Below are positions 11,655 through 23,222 of a DNA stretch of 64,000 nucleotides, piece by piece. Below the pieces are notes generated by a model. That model was not told where the DNA came from. It searched no databases and saw only the letters and a program-made list of their open reading frames with translations. The stretch lies in the NCBI GenBank assembly GCA_947359465.1, contig OX375873.1, forward strand, positions 131,332,899 through 131,396,898, given 5' to 3'. The translations under genes were made by a program, and so were the position numbers. Positions within the stretch are counted from its first letter, which is position 1; the number at the start of each line of letters is the position of its first letter. Source of the DNA: Metellina segmentata (taxonomy: Eukaryota > Arthropoda > Arachnida > Araneae > Tetragnathidae).

Positions 11655-11960
11655 GCAAAAGGTAGCCCGATAGCCTAGTTGTAACATTAACAGATTAGCA
11701 ACTAGAGGGTTGCGAGTTCGAATCCTACCTAATACCGTCGTATACAGAAGATGCTGATGGACATTGAATTTGTCCTGGCTTCCATTGTCCTCACGTGATC
11801 GTGGTTTGAATGTTTGAAGGTGGATGCCAGTTTAGGTGTTGTTTTCGTCATGGGAGTGTGTTTCAAAATTACGTGGCGTTGTCCTCGCATCTTTAACTTC
11901 GGTTTTGATCACCAATAGACCATTGTGTATGGGCAATGGATAATTTGTTTTCCTACTTCG
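11655..11960 (+). repeat. SINE-A copy
   Basis: tRNA-like head with box A (GATAGCCTAGTTG) and box B (GAGTTCGAATCC), then the body ending GTTCAAAATTACG, GTTGTCCTCG and ATTGTGTATGG. SINEs of this type are Pol III transcribed and rely on a LINE for mobility. The body is diverged from the 56118 copy. Confidence 0.7.
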
Positions 11961-11991
11961 ATCTTCATTTCCCCTTGGAGCAATAGGTAAG

Positions 11992-12070
11992 TTTTGTCTC
12001 AGTGAGAATTCTCGTCCTTATCAAAATTGATCGTATCTTAGACGAGATATCTCGTCGAAAGAATGGAGGG
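11992..12070 (-). repeat. GATATC-palindrome element, locus a
   Basis: Perfect 16-bp palindrome GACGAGATATCTCGTC at 12041-12056. On the minus strand it is followed by a GATCAATTTTGATAA spacer and a second half-palindrome (GACGAGAATTCTC), then GAGACA. Same order of parts as loci c, g and h. Confidence 0.7.
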
Positions 12071-12079
12071 TTTAAATAA

Positions 12080-12731
12080 ATGACTGGAATGAAACAATTG
12101 TTTTAGGATAAAAGACGTGGAAATTGCCTTTCAATTATTTTGAAGGAAATCAGGATGACAATAAAACGGGATGATTTATTTTTGTAACGCAAGAGCCGCT
12201 CTGGTCAAGCTGTGCTAGAAACGGATATAAGCTTGTAGGATAGTATTCTCTCGACCCTCGACACAAGCGCCCTCTGTTGAGCGTAGCGACTGGCTTGTCA
12301 ATGGTGATACGCTCTTCCTGTTGTTCCGACGTATTGTGCAGATGTAATTATTAACCCCTAATAAATATATTTAGTCCTTCAATCTCTCTCATTATAGTTG
12401 TATAGAACGCCTAGACTCCCACAAGATGTACACTAGGTGGGCATGGTCATTATTTAAGCAATGTAAATACCATTCTTTGACCTACAGTCTGTACATTTTA
12501 CACGTGTCACCTTCATCTAAAGGTTACTTCATCCATTTTGGTTATATCCAAAAATAAAATATAATCTTAATCGACTTTTGCTTAAAATGATTATTTAATT
12601 TCAAGCATTTACTTCTGTTTCCACTGAAATGACTTTTAAATATAACAGAATTTTTTACAATACAAATTGGTCTGTATATATAGTAAAGCAATATTCTTTT
12701 GTTAAATTCAAATTTGATTACAGTAATATAT
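12080..12731. other. Unassigned region
   Basis: 12184-12425 starts TGTAACGCAAGAGCC, contains GCGCCCTCTGTTG and AATAAA-like text, and could be a solo LTR. I found no target duplication, so it is left unassigned. Confidence 0.4.
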
Positions 12732-12735
12732 TTAA

Positions 12736-13260
12736 GGGATCCCGGCCAGCCCTTAGGAGTCCATGTTAAATTGAGGAACTTCGGTAACACGTTTCTCAGG
12801 AACTACTCGATCAAAAATTCTAAAATAAATCCATTTCATTATAAGTATATTTATTAAAAAAAAAAATTAAAGTTTTTTTACGAAAAATTCAGAAATATTT
12901 GATTTTTTTAATACATTTGAAAAAATTAAAAAAAATTTTAGTTCAAAAACTTTTTAGAAAAATAAATATTGCATGTACATTTTATTCCCTATGTTAAAGT
13001 TTGTGAATGTACTCAAAACATATGTGTAAAAAGTTTCAAAGGTTTATCTCTAGTAGATTTTTAGAAAAGTGTTCCCAATGTCAAAAATATGGAATTCTGA
13101 GAAAGTGAGCGTTAAAGTTGACTATTTGAGGACTGGGTTACGTTAAAATATTAAATATAAACAATTATAATACTAGGAATTCTTCATGCGATGCACCATT
13201 TTAGTTGTTCAAGTATTAATAAAATGCAAAATTCCCAAAATCGACATTTTAGTGACACCC
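12736..13260. mobile_element. Possible TTAA-flanked non-autonomous element
   Basis: Bounded by TTAA at 12732-12735 and 13261-13264, with ends GGGATCCC and (complement) GGGTGTCAC. These resemble the GGG-starting ends of 53177-53907 and 57819-59253. The interior is very AT-rich and non-coding. The terminal match is short, so this may be chance. Confidence 0.3.
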
Positions 13261-13464
13261 TTAAAAATATTTCACTTGAATAAACACATTCCTATAGTAA
13301 ATGATAAAATTAAATTTTTATGAAATTTAAGGTCCTGAGAGACACGTCTGCTTTAGATGTGCAAGGGCATCACAACCCCTAGGTAATCCAGTGATCTTTT
13401 CCTCCTTTCCATTTTTACCCTCGGTTATCCAATTTTTTGCTTTTTCTTTTTACCTCATTGCGTT

Positions 13465-13520
13465 GACTGTATTGTGTTTGGCACAGTCAGCTTGACCAAA
13501 TATGGTTCTTGCAGCACAAG
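13465..13520 (+). repeat. SINE-B tail fragment
   Basis: TGTATTGTGTTTGGCACAG and GCTTGACCAAATATGG match the tail of the SINE-B copies at 16440-16660. Confidence 0.5.
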
Positions 13521-13630
13521 TCTCGAAAACAGCCAACTTCATGAAATGTACGATAAAATTTACATTGTTAATTTCCATTCCATCTTTAAGTAAAACTATA
13601 TTCAAACAAAAAAGTTGTTCTCGATTTTAC

Positions 13631-13654
13631 AAAAAAAAAAAAAAAAAAAAAAAC
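13631..13654 (+). repeat. Poly(A) tract, 24 A
   Basis: Uninterrupted run of 24 A. No retroposed gene is evident just upstream. Confidence 0.9.
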
Positions 13655-14000
13655 ATTTATAAAAAAAAGAATACTTTGTATTGTAATAATAAGCACATAA
13701 CAAGAATCGAATTGGAAACGTAGGCCTGCGGACCTGCTCCAATTCAAAAAATAACGTTCACTTGTCACGTATTATTTCTTGATCCTAGAATCATCCCTCT
13801 TTTAACAAGATACCGACTGAAAAAGAACTCAAAAAATGAATCTTTCTTTTTAAAATACTTTTTTAAAGTATACCGTCTTCAATATTTTTACCACAAAATC
13901 CAGAATAAGGTTGAGTCAAAAAATTAATCGTACAACTCAGTCTATATAAGAAAATGTAAGTGACACATATCTTACTTCTGATTACAAGGTCTTCTGTATT

Positions 14001-14279
14001 ATGTGGTGTTATAAATTCATAGCGCTGTTTCTACGTGATTTCCATGAGTGGATAATCTCCCATCTTAATTGCTGGTTTTCATCTGCACAATTGGGTGGAG
14101 TGGTTTTCGGTTTATCGTTATTTGTCACGAATATTTCTTTGGACGATGCTAATTCGGTGGATTTGAATGTCAAACTAATTGCTCTGGAAACACCTTCTGG
14201 TAAGGTATTAATAAATTATTATGGAACACGTATGTTGTTTTTATGGTTGAGAAGTTGGAGATATCGTGCAGTCCGATAA
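14001..14279 (+). CDS. Hypothetical small ORF with TATA box and splice donor
   Basis: Not recognised. A 92-codon frame starting MWCYKFIALFLRDFHEW, with two hydrophobic stretches (residues 5-11 and 30-45). TATATAAG lies at 13943-13950, about 50 bp upstream of the ATG. A good splice donor (CTG|GTAAGG) sits at 14200, so a first coding exon 14001-14199 is possible. No acceptor, homology or downstream exon could be confirmed. It may be fortuitous. Confidence 0.15.
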   Translation: MWCYKFIALFLRDFHEWIISHLNCWFSSAQLGGVVFGLSLFVTNISLDDANSVDLNVKLIALETPSGKVLINYYGTRMLFLWLRSWRYRAVR

Positions 14280-15787
14280 GAAAAGCAATCAATTCTCAAT
14301 ATTAAGGTGAATTCATATAATGCAGAGTATTTTTTATATATTTTACTACACGCATTCCTTAATATTTAAAGTACATCCAAATAACAGTACAGAAGTGGTT
14401 TTAAGATTTTTATGGGTAGTGTTGTCTCTTTGGTGAAAAATACCATATTCATCAATTTAATATTTAAAAAAAAACTTTAAATAATATTTTGAAAAATACT
14501 TATGAAATTCTGTAATGGGAACCTAAATCATTTGGACATATTTACTAAACATATTTACTTGGTAACATATTAAGGAGATATAAACGATTTATTATACTCA
14601 TTGAGATTTTAGCTGCACGAATATGATTTAAATCGGATTTATACTCTGGAACTGTACTATCGGGACTTGCAAAAAGTATTGCAGAAAGTTGTAAGTAACG
14701 GTAAAATATAACTTTTAACTTACACTTTCATTCAGCTTACAGGTTATGAATGCCCTTTTTGTAGGAACTATGAAACTAATGATACAATAATCAAAACTCC
14801 GTAACAATAGGTAGTAATAAAACTTTTAGAGAATTTAATTTAAATACTTCTGGAATTAACATAAATATATCATTGTATGAAAATCAGCCTAAAAATTACT
14901 ATTTTTTCCTTCAGTTCTTATTGACAATTTAATAATTGTAGCGCTCATTGAGAGTTGAAAATTTCTGTAACGCTTCGTAGAATATGCCTGTACTACTGGG
15001 AAACGTGCAAAAAGTATATTTTACAGTATAATTTTTATTTCTAATTTGTTTTCTTCTATATCCGATAGAGATTCTATTATTTAATTTTATCAATACAATT
15101 TAACATAGAACACACGTGAGTTTAAATATATAGTTGCTCAACTGAATTGATGGGCCCATAAGTTGTTTCCTGTGATTCTTTATGGATGGGTTCTATACCA
15201 TTTTATCTATTGTTGAGGCATTCTATTGTCACCTATGGAGAATTCGTATACGTATTTAGTCACGAAAATGACTTTAAATAGTATTCTTTATTATTAAATA
15301 AACATTTCAGAATTTAAACAGTACTCTTCAATTAAGATTATCTCAAATCATAGGATACACCTCATTATTTTCTATAAAAAGGACTTATATTACTGTCACG
15401 CACATTACAACCTAATATGACCAGATCCACAGACCTAACGACTTGGAATTAATTATTTTGGTACGGAATCCTCCACTAGAAATTAGCAGTGGCCGAATTC
15501 GATATATATTCTACTACAAGTTGTCAAACTGACAGTTGCATAAAACAACGAGGTCTGAATTCATATCACGGGTGTATTTTCATACGGGTGTTGGTCGTGC
15601 AACGGATAATTGTGTTGCCTTTTGCACCCAGACATTTTCTATAAGATTATATGAAATGAATATACGTCAAATTAAGAAAAGGTTTCTGTGTAAAAAAGAA
15701 TATTAGATCGTACGAAATTTTTCATGACAAGTACTTGTACTTGTCCCTTATGTGACAGGCGAATATGCACCTGTTGTTCTTTTTATG
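14280..15787. other. Unassigned spacer
   Basis: AT-rich. No gene or assignable repeat seen. Confidence 0.6.
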
Positions 15788-16050
15788 GAATAGGGGTGCG
15801 GTAGCCTAGTTACAAGAGTTTCGAATTATAAACCGGAGATTTGCGAGTTCTAAACTCGAACCAACCAATGACCGTCTTAGACGTGGAGGTCTGGCCTCAC
15901 GCTGGAGTAGGGTTCTGGCTGTGGTGTGGCCTCGTCATCTGACAGTTGACAAAATGACGAGGTGTCGTCCTAGGATCTTTCTCTTCAGGATTGATCCAGG
16001 ACTGTCGCCTATAGGCCGTTGTATCGCTCCAGTGCGACTTTAATTCAACT
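15788..16050 (+). repeat. SINE-A copy
   Basis: Head with box A-like TGCGGTAGCCTAGTTACAAG and decayed box B (GAGTTCTAAACTCG). Then the body (CTCGTCATCTGAC, AAAATGACGAGGTGTCGTCC) and the tail GATTGATCCAGGACTGTCG, GCCGTTGTATCGCTCCAG, TGCGACTTTAATT. Confidence 0.75.
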
Positions 16051-16149
16051 TCATTTCTTCTATATTAATATGAAAATGAAAACCTAGTGTTCCTTGTCTG
16101 CGAGTCTAAACGTCAATATTTAACTGTTGGAACAAGACGTAAAACGCAG

Positions 16150-16320
16150 CTTCAGTCCCAAAGAGTGCTGTAGCTCTTTCGGTTTGTCCATTGCGCTAGC
16201 AACCTGTGAGTTGTAGTCTCTGGTGTACTTCTCGTTTATGTGTCAGAAAAACGTTCATTGTGTGTATATACTGTATCTGGGACAGCATGACCAAATATGG
16301 CCATTGCGCCACAAAACCCC
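16150..16320 (+). repeat. SINE-B copy (degenerate)
   Basis: CCATTGCGCTAGCAACCTG and the tail TGGGACAGCATGACCAAATA align with the better copies just downstream at 16440-16660. Confidence 0.6.
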
Positions 16321-16323
16321 AAA

Positions 16324-17190
16324 ACCAACCAACCAACAAACCAGTCATGTCCATTACATGATATTGTGTGTTTTATGTTTGGCGCAGCTATGTCAAATAT
16401 GACACTTGTGCCATAAAAACAATCAGTCAAACCTGTCATGGACTGCGTGGCCGTCGTAGTTCAGTGGGTATGTCCACTGCGCTAGCAACCTTCGAGTTGT
16501 AGGTTGCGTAGGTTTGATTCCTGTCAAGGTACATTCCTCCTTGGACATATTTCTCTCTTCTGCATCAGTAAAACTCATTGTGCGCATGCCTCGTTTCTGG
16601 CACAGCTTGACCATATATGGCATTTGCGCCACAAAACCGCCAAACCAACCAGTCCTGGCAGCAGTGAATAAAGTCAATCACGCCCAATACTCGAGTGCAG
16701 TGTCGTCTCCAAGAAATCCCAAGGAGTTACTTATCTGGCGACCGACTGAAAACCCCAAAACCAACCAACAAACAAACCAGTCATGTCCATTACATGATAT
16801 TGTGTGTTTTATGTTTGGCGCAGCTATGTCAAATATGACACTTGTGCCATAAAAACAATCAGTCAAACCTGTCATGGACTGCGTGGCCGTCGTAGTTCTG
16901 TGGGTATGTCCACTGCGCTAGCAACCTTCGAGTTGTAGGTTGCGTAGGTTTGATTCCTGTCAAGGTACATTCCTCCTTGGACGTATTTCTCTCTTCTGCA
17001 TCAGTAAAACTCATTGTGCGCATGCCTCGTTTCTGGCACAGCTTGACCATATATGGCATTTGCGCCACAAAACCGCCAAACCAACCAGTCCTGGCAGCAG
17101 TGAATACAGTCAATCACGCCCAATACTCGAGTGCAGTGTCGTCTCCAAGAAATCCCAAGGAGTCACTTATCTGGCGACCGACTGAAACGT
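16324..17190 (+). repeat. Tandem duplication (~436 bp x2), each with a SINE-B
   Basis: The segment starting CAGTCATGTCCATTACATGA at 16341 recurs at 16778 with very few differences over ~436 bp, so the duplication is recent. Each unit contains one SINE-B (about 16440-16660 and 16876-17095). Its head GCCGTCGTAGTTCAGTGGG (box A) and box B AGGTTTGATTCCTG are tRNA-like. Its tail reads GCATGCCTCGTTTCTGGCAC and TTGACCATATATGGCATTTG. Confidence 0.85.
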
Positions 17191-17625
17191 GACACAGAGA
17201 CCTCTTCTGTCGGCGGCATATTTAATCACAGCCTTTCTGTGGACTTATCCCCCGATTCAATGTTGTCCAAGCCATCCATGCGAGTACGCAATTTCCGGAA
17301 ATATGAAACCCTCTTCACCGGAGCGTGATCTTCATTACCTTGATTGTGCGGACAACATCCTGCAGAAGGGAGCTTCCGAATTTGCTCAATGCTTCTTCCT
17401 TCGGGGAGTTTTATTTTTCGTCTTTTTTCCCCTCCTCAGCTAACGTTGACTCCCGTTCCGTGTGCTTGTGCGACCAACAGAGCGGTATATTATTATTGCT
17501 ATCGCCATCGCACTCCGTCCTTGACGGTGGCGATCTGTTCCCGTCTTTTTGCCTTTGTTATCACGCATTTGTGTCTGGCACAAAACCGAGCAAATAACGC
17601 ACCCCGTTTAAAACTCAGAAGTTTG
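17191..17625. other. GC-richer unassigned segment
   Basis: Begins where the second tandem unit ends. It contains several overlapping frames with no family motif. GGCGGCATATTTAATCACAG resembles GCCGTCGTATTTAATTAC at about 57000, which may be a shared element. Confidence 0.35.
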
Positions 17626-17629
17626 TGCC

Positions 17630-18115
17630 CTTGGCTAAAGTGGCGCAAGGGCCAGGTCTATCCAAGGGCATAATTTTAATTGAAAATGAGACACTTTCAG
17701 AAGTAGAGAGCTTTAGGAATTTAAAATTATTACATTTCAACCAGTTTTCAATTTTTAAATTGTTTTGCCATTTCAAAATTTCAGTTATCTTTTGGCACAA
17801 GGGCATGGTCGGGTCATGGACAGAACTTCAATCGAAAATGAGAGATAATTGAAGTTTTGAAGTTATATTTCAGAATTGGGGTAGCTTTAGGAACTTCAAG
17901 ATAACCTTTATTAGATTTCAAGCAGTATTCGATTTTGAAAATGTTTGGCAATTGCAAAACTTCTGTTATTTTGTGGCGAAAGTGCCAGGTCTAGCCAAGG
18001 GAATAATTTTAATTGAAAATGATAGATATACTTTTTAGTTCTGAAGTTATATTTCAGAAGTGGAGAGCTTTAGGAATTTGAAGATAATTTTTATTACATT
18101 TGAACCACAGTATTC
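17630..18115. repeat. Three-unit tandem repeat, ~175-183 bp
   Basis: The motif GAGAGCTTTAGGAATTT recurs at about 17706, 17880 (variant) and 18063. CCAGGTCTATCCAAGGG recurs at 17651 and 17985. Units are diverged and non-coding. Confidence 0.7.
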
Positions 18116-18224
18116 ACTTCCACAACGCTCCCTCACAATAGTTAACAGTTCAACCCTGGCAATACCTAAGGCCAATGAGGTGTATTGTATGGTATGTAAA
18201 CATGTTTAACATCCATGCTTCAAC

Positions 18225-18300
18225 ATCCTCGAGAGGTATCTCTTCATTAGAAAAACTGATCAGATCTTCATGGACGAGATATATCGTCAAAATAAAATTT
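18225..18300 (-). repeat. GATATC-palindrome element, locus b
   Basis: On the minus strand: GACGATATATCTCGTCCATG, then AAGATCTGATCAG, TAATGA and AGAGATACCTCTC. Two half-palindromes flank a GATC-containing spacer, as at the other loci. The core has a one-base change from GACGAGATATCTCGTC. Confidence 0.6.
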
Positions 18301-18451
18301 TCTACATACTTTCACTAACGTCATTGAAATATCAATATATTTCGAAAGTATATTCTTGATGAATATCAATTGTTTTTATTTTGAAAAAGATCAAATGTAT
18401 TATTTGTTATATACATAATTGCAAACTTTAAATTCATATATACCATATATC

Positions 18452-20376
18452 GGATGGTATGTAGTAGCTGATACGTTACAACTTTCGAGCTATGTATCGC
18501 CAAATGTGGTAACCTCCCAATTTTCACCGTTTTTGCGCTTTTCTTTGTTTTAAGGCAACCCTAGATATTTTCTCCTGACGATAAGAAACGCGTCTCATGA
18601 TTGGTTAAGGAAGAAAATACGCTTTTTCACTTTTGTTTTTAATCTAGAACGGAATTAAAATTTAGACAGTCTTTGAAATCGTTGGATGCATATGAATTTT
18701 GCTCTTGATTTATAAAATCGACTTGTTTTATTTATTTTCAAAATTTTTAGGATAAGTTTGGAAAGCAGATTGTAAGTTACAATTTTTAAAATTTGTTACT
18801 TAATTTAAATTTTGATTGAAATTTCGAAAATATTTTTGGATTAAATTTGATTTTTGAAATTGCAGATTGGAATTTAGAATTTTTTCCCCTTTTGGTTGCT
18901 CACTTCCCCTTAGTTGATTTGATATGGCAGTGGATGGTGTTACTGAACATTTAAAAATGTTTTTTTTTGCAAACATGTAGTTTGATTGGGAAGAGGGTGA
19001 AATGTCTGTCATGTGAGAATGATATGATTTTAACATTGAGAAAGGATGCTGGTGATAGGTAGGAGTGGAAATGTAGAAAGAATGGACAAAAGTTTGGCAA
19101 TAGAAGGTATAACAGGAGTAAGAAATTGGAGGGTAAATGGGTGTTTGGAGGACTTGAACGAGGGACGGATAAATGTTTTATGGTTGTAGTGAAAAATAGG
19201 AACAAGAAATTTTGGCTGAGGTAATTCTGAGCTGGATTTTGCCAGGAACAACAAAAATTTCCGACTATTGGAAGTCATATGCTGGTATTAATAACCCAAA
19301 AGACAAAGAGTTCAAGGGTTATCGATTCGAGAATATGACTGTTAACCATAGACATAATTTCAAGGACCCGGCTACAGGAGCCTATAGCAACTCCATAGAG
19401 GAGACATGGGGTGCCGTCAAGCGGTCCCTTAAAGGAACAAACGCCGTTAAGGGACAGTTTGACAGTTACCTTGCTGCATACATCTGGCGACGGCGGCAAC
19501 ATTTAGGGGCAGAGATACGACAAAAAGTTTTAGCATTTCTAGAGCATGTCGTTAAGATGTATCACAAAGAATGAGGGTAAGTTTGATTTTTGTTTAGGAA
19601 TTGTTTGCTGGAATCGCGTGTTATACGCTGTGACTTATGTACAAACAAATTTCTCCCGGTATACTGGTTTAAACGCATTGAAACCTTATGCGCAATACGC
19701 TTTGACTTCTCTAAAAAACAATTTCCTCTTGTAAAGTCGTTACAATAAAAAAATTTGTTTTGCTTTTCCATGTATGGCTCTATAACCAGGAATATCCCCA
19801 TTAAGTTGCTCACATAATGCTAAGTGCTAGAAAAAATATTTTTTCACACTTATGGATAGCAGAAGAATTTTTTGATTTTTTTTCTCATCAAAAACCTTTT
19901 TGTGTATTATCATGATCACAGAAAAGAACTACCTTATTAAAAAAAAGGTTTCTTGTTTTGATTTTTCTATGCATTGCAAAGTCTCTAATTCAAAATTGAT
20001 AAAAATCCGGATGTTTTAAAAAAATCGCGTTTTTTTTTTAAATTTTTTTTTTTATTAAAAACAATTTTTTTTAAGTTTTTTTATTCGAAATTTTTTTTAA
20101 AGGGACAAAACTATTAGGAAATTGGCGCAAAATTGCGTTCATTTTCAGAGAAAACCAGACTGAAATATTAGAAAATTTTCAAATAAAATTTGTATTGCTT
20201 TTTTTTGTTGCAATTTAAAAAAAAAATTATTATTATTTATGCACTGTATGCAAAGGTTCACGGTGTGGATTTTGCTATATGGCGGCCATCTTGGAATTGT
20301 TTATATCGGCCGCCATCTTGATTTGGCGTAAACAATCGTTTTGGCGGCCTAACGTATCGGATGCTACCACTCCACC
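18452..20376 (+). mobile_element. Merlin element, ~1.9 kb, defective
   Basis: Bounded by an exact 8-bp duplication CATATATC (18444-18451 and 20377-20384), the 8-9 bp size known for Merlin. The ends form imperfect inverted repeats: GGATGGTATGTAGTAGCTG on the left and the complement of GGTGGAGTGGTAGCATCCG on the right, both continuing into GATACGTTA. About 18 of 27 positions match. The central pseudogene is an IS1016/Merlin-type transposase, independent support for the family call. Long A/T tracts fill the 3' third. Confidence 0.8.
18900..19574 (+). pseudogene. Merlin (IS1016-like) transposase pseudogene
   Basis: DDE transposase of the ISXO2-like/Merlin type. The decayed 5' part reads LIWQWM and WEEGEMSVM-ENDMILTLRK. 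A KLEGKWVFGGLERGTDKCF segment follows (19119-19176), then a stop and a frame change near 19210. The last 3' frame reads ILPGTTKISDYWKSYAGI (catalytic Asp), TVNHRHNFKDPATGAYSN and SIEETWGAVKRSLKG (catalytic Glu), ending AAYIWRRRQHL and a stop at 19572-19574. Several stops upstream make it inactive. Confidence 0.8.
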
Positions 20377-20384
20377 CATATATC

Positions 20385-21933
20385 CAATTCATATGTACCA
20401 TATACCATACTCCATATATCCGATTAAATATTTTAAAACTATTGAAATGTGTGTATGTTTGAGATTTATAAGACTTGACGGGTCGGACTAGATAAATTGA
20501 CGCAGAACCAGCGGACGTTATAAATGGAATAATAAATGCACAATTGTTTCAAATTTCGCATAAATGTCATGGAAAGCGTATTATCTGTGCATTCATAGAT
20601 TTTGGTTAATTTATAGAAATTGAAAATAGCCTTTTATGTCGCTCCAGTGTAACGCTGATTCAAATAAGTACCTTCCTACCTATAAATTGATTATTTTATT
20701 ACATATTTTATAGTATATACTATACGGAAATGTTATACAACTAAAATGTGCTGATTTGAAACAAAAAATATATTTACATTAATGATCACATTTCACTAGT
20801 ACTTATGTAAGCGTTCAGGAATAAACCATTCCAAGATACAATACTTGTTTAAATAGTTATATCAATATTTGACTAACCTCTGAGGATTATAAGTTTAAAG
20901 TTGATAAACCAATCTAAATTTGTATTTTTCCATGATAATTTATATTATTAAGTTTAACTACAAAACTTTCTTCAAAGCATATTAATTCACATTTTCAATG
21001 CTTCAAAGGCATTACAAACTATGTTAAATACTAGGTTAATCAAATAACTTTAATCATACTTAAAACATTTAATGTTAAAATTGGACTTCAACTTAACACA
21101 TAAATTAGACATATCTAAACATTTAACATATATCTTAAGTCTAGACGGTAAATTGGCACAATGCAAATGTTATATTGCGTTTAATTAATATTACTTTAGC
21201 ACAATTTCTTTTTATTTAAATGTTACGTGTATACGCACTTTTAACAATTAATTAAAAATATTTAACTCAGGAATAGAAATTACTTCCAATCATCAGGAAG
21301 GTAGTAAATACATCGCACCGGAGAAGTAAAAATGACTACTTTCAATTATCTCTGTGGCTAGATATTATCCCAATACATGACTCAGTACAGTATCATTTTC
21401 TTTTCATGACTGCAAATAAAGAGTTAATCCGGAGAAGTGGTCTATTTTCAATATGAAAGAGCCGAATGCATTCTGCTTAAGATCTATTGAAATCAATTCG
21501 TTTCAATCCAATATTGTCGAATGTGACGTTCTCAAGTAAAACATTGTAATGAAAGAGCTAGCGTTGCCCCTTTAAATATTTGAAGAACAAATATGTGTAT
21601 GTGGCTTCTCACTCTCAGCTAATGTTTAATTCAAATGTGAAGTTTGAAAATGGTAATTCGGCCGCAACTATTGGAATTAGGTATATTCAGCCGACACTTC
21701 GTGGTAAGAGATTCGGTGAATATTTAGTAGAAACATGTTTGGAGAGTCCAAGTTGATATTTTTAAAGTTTCGTGTGCTATAAATAGAGTGAAGCGACTTC
21801 CTGGTACATTTTCAATGGTATAGAAAATGTTTCATCGCTTTATTTTCCTTAGCGGAATACTTGTTATTACCGTACAAGTTAAAAAACAACTGAAAAAATT
21901 CTAATACTCCAAGCACGTTTCTATTTTAGTAAA
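20385..21933. other. Unassigned spacer
   Basis: No gene seen. A TATAAATAG motif lies at 21780, but without a good initiator 30 bp downstream. Confidence 0.6.
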
Positions 21934-21965
21934 CTAGCCGGGCTGCGCCGGCTAGCGTTCGGCGG
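21934..21965 (-). mobile_element. Helitron-like 3' terminus
   Basis: On the minus strand the sequence ends in a hairpin with stem AGCCGG/CCGGCT (21936-21953), then CTAG overlapping the stem end and T as the next flanking base. This fits a Helitron 3' end. Only the terminus was identified; the interior to the right is AT-rich and non-coding. Confidence 0.4.
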
Positions 21966-22907
21966 TGTGTAATAGTAATTTTTTTTTAAACTTTTTTACG
22001 CACCGTAATTAAACATGTTTTGATTTGTATATTTTATTTATTTTTATGAAACAATTCTTCAAATCATTGCGTATTTAATCAAATATTTAAGGAGAGTTGG
22101 TCGAAATATACATATACCGCTACAAAATTATGTTGTTTAGTGATGTGTTTGTGATATTTTGCAGAAAATAGACATATCATTAAAATATAACTCCTAAGTA
22201 ATATTTCTGCAATAGGTAATATAGCGGAACACATTAATGCAAACAAAAATAAAATTTCAATCCTTGAAAAAATGCAAAATTCTGGGAAAAAAAAACACGT
22301 ACCTATCTATTGAAACGTGTTTAATTTCGACTTCCTGAATATATTGTGAAATAGAATAGTGCGACAAAAGACTTTTCAACGATATTGACAAAAACAATAA
22401 TGATTTATTAACAAAAAGAACACATATTTACAGAACTTGGGAATCCTCAAATATGTCCGCAAAATCTCGCAGTCAACTCAAGTATCCAAACACGGAATTC
22501 TAAATCAAATTAAAAAAGTAAGCATTAATTCTGACGTGTCCAAATACCGGGTAACAAAATTACGTTCAAATTACTTTTACATCAAAGGAAGAAATAAAAA
22601 GTCAGTTCAAGCATAAATAATTCAATTTAATTCCTTATTTTGCATAGAAATTGACCTTGGCTATTTGAAAACAGCAAGAATTCAAAATTTGTGGGTTATT
22701 TTATTTACGTTAATTGATGCCATTCGACGATACACAAATAACGTCCATTTCGGGTCCACGTACGTTAGTGTTTTATATATATATGTATAGGTTTTAGCAA
22801 ATCTATCTGCTAATAAGTATATTTTTGGAGAAATATACTAGGGTTACCTAAAACTAGATTGACTTTTGAATTCATAAAATATCTAGCTTCCAATATTTCT
22901 TGCCAAC
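21966..22907. other. Unassigned spacer
   Basis: Likely includes the non-coding body of the Helitron-like element at 21934. No gene seen. Confidence 0.5.
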
Positions 22908-23222
22908 CATTCTATCTGAAGGTTAAGGTGTTAGCCTGAAGATCGGAAGGTTCCTAGTGAGAATACGGGTCAGTGCAAGGATGTTTGTAAGCGTAGGGTG
23001 TGGAGGTGGTTGTAGCACCTTAAATCTGTCGTGGCCGAAAATCCTCACATTGGTTTGGTTTCGAAATTTAAAGAGTCAGGTGAGAGCTCAGGTGTTGCCT
23101 CGTCATTAGACCGTGGTTCAAAATTACGTGATGTTGTCCTCGAATCTTTCCCTTAGGAGATTGATCCCGGACCGTCGTCAATAGCCCGTTGTGTTTCTCT
23201 AGTCCGACGTTAATTAAAGAAA
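22908..23222 (+). repeat. SINE-A copy
   Basis: Head GAAGGTTAAGGTGTTAGCC with a decayed box B (GGTTCCTAGTGAGAATACGG), then the canonical body TTAAATCTGTCGTGGCCGAA and GTGGTTCAAAATTACG. The tail is GATTGATCCCGGACCGTCG, CCCGTTGTGTTTCTCTAG and CGACGTTAATTAA. Confidence 0.85.

Noticed and set aside
12184..12425. Possible solo LTR (TGTAACG start, GCGCCCTCT, AATAAA-like)
   Set aside because: No 4-6 bp target duplication and no clear CA end; a second copy is needed to define it.
16236..16875. Repeated minus-strand proteins at 16.2-17.1 kb
   Set aside because: Identical frames arise from the tandem DNA duplication of SINE-B, not from a gene family.
17189..17673. Overlapping plus-strand frames near 17.4 kb as genes
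   Set aside because: Three overlapping frames, no motif; reflects higher GC lowering stop frequency.
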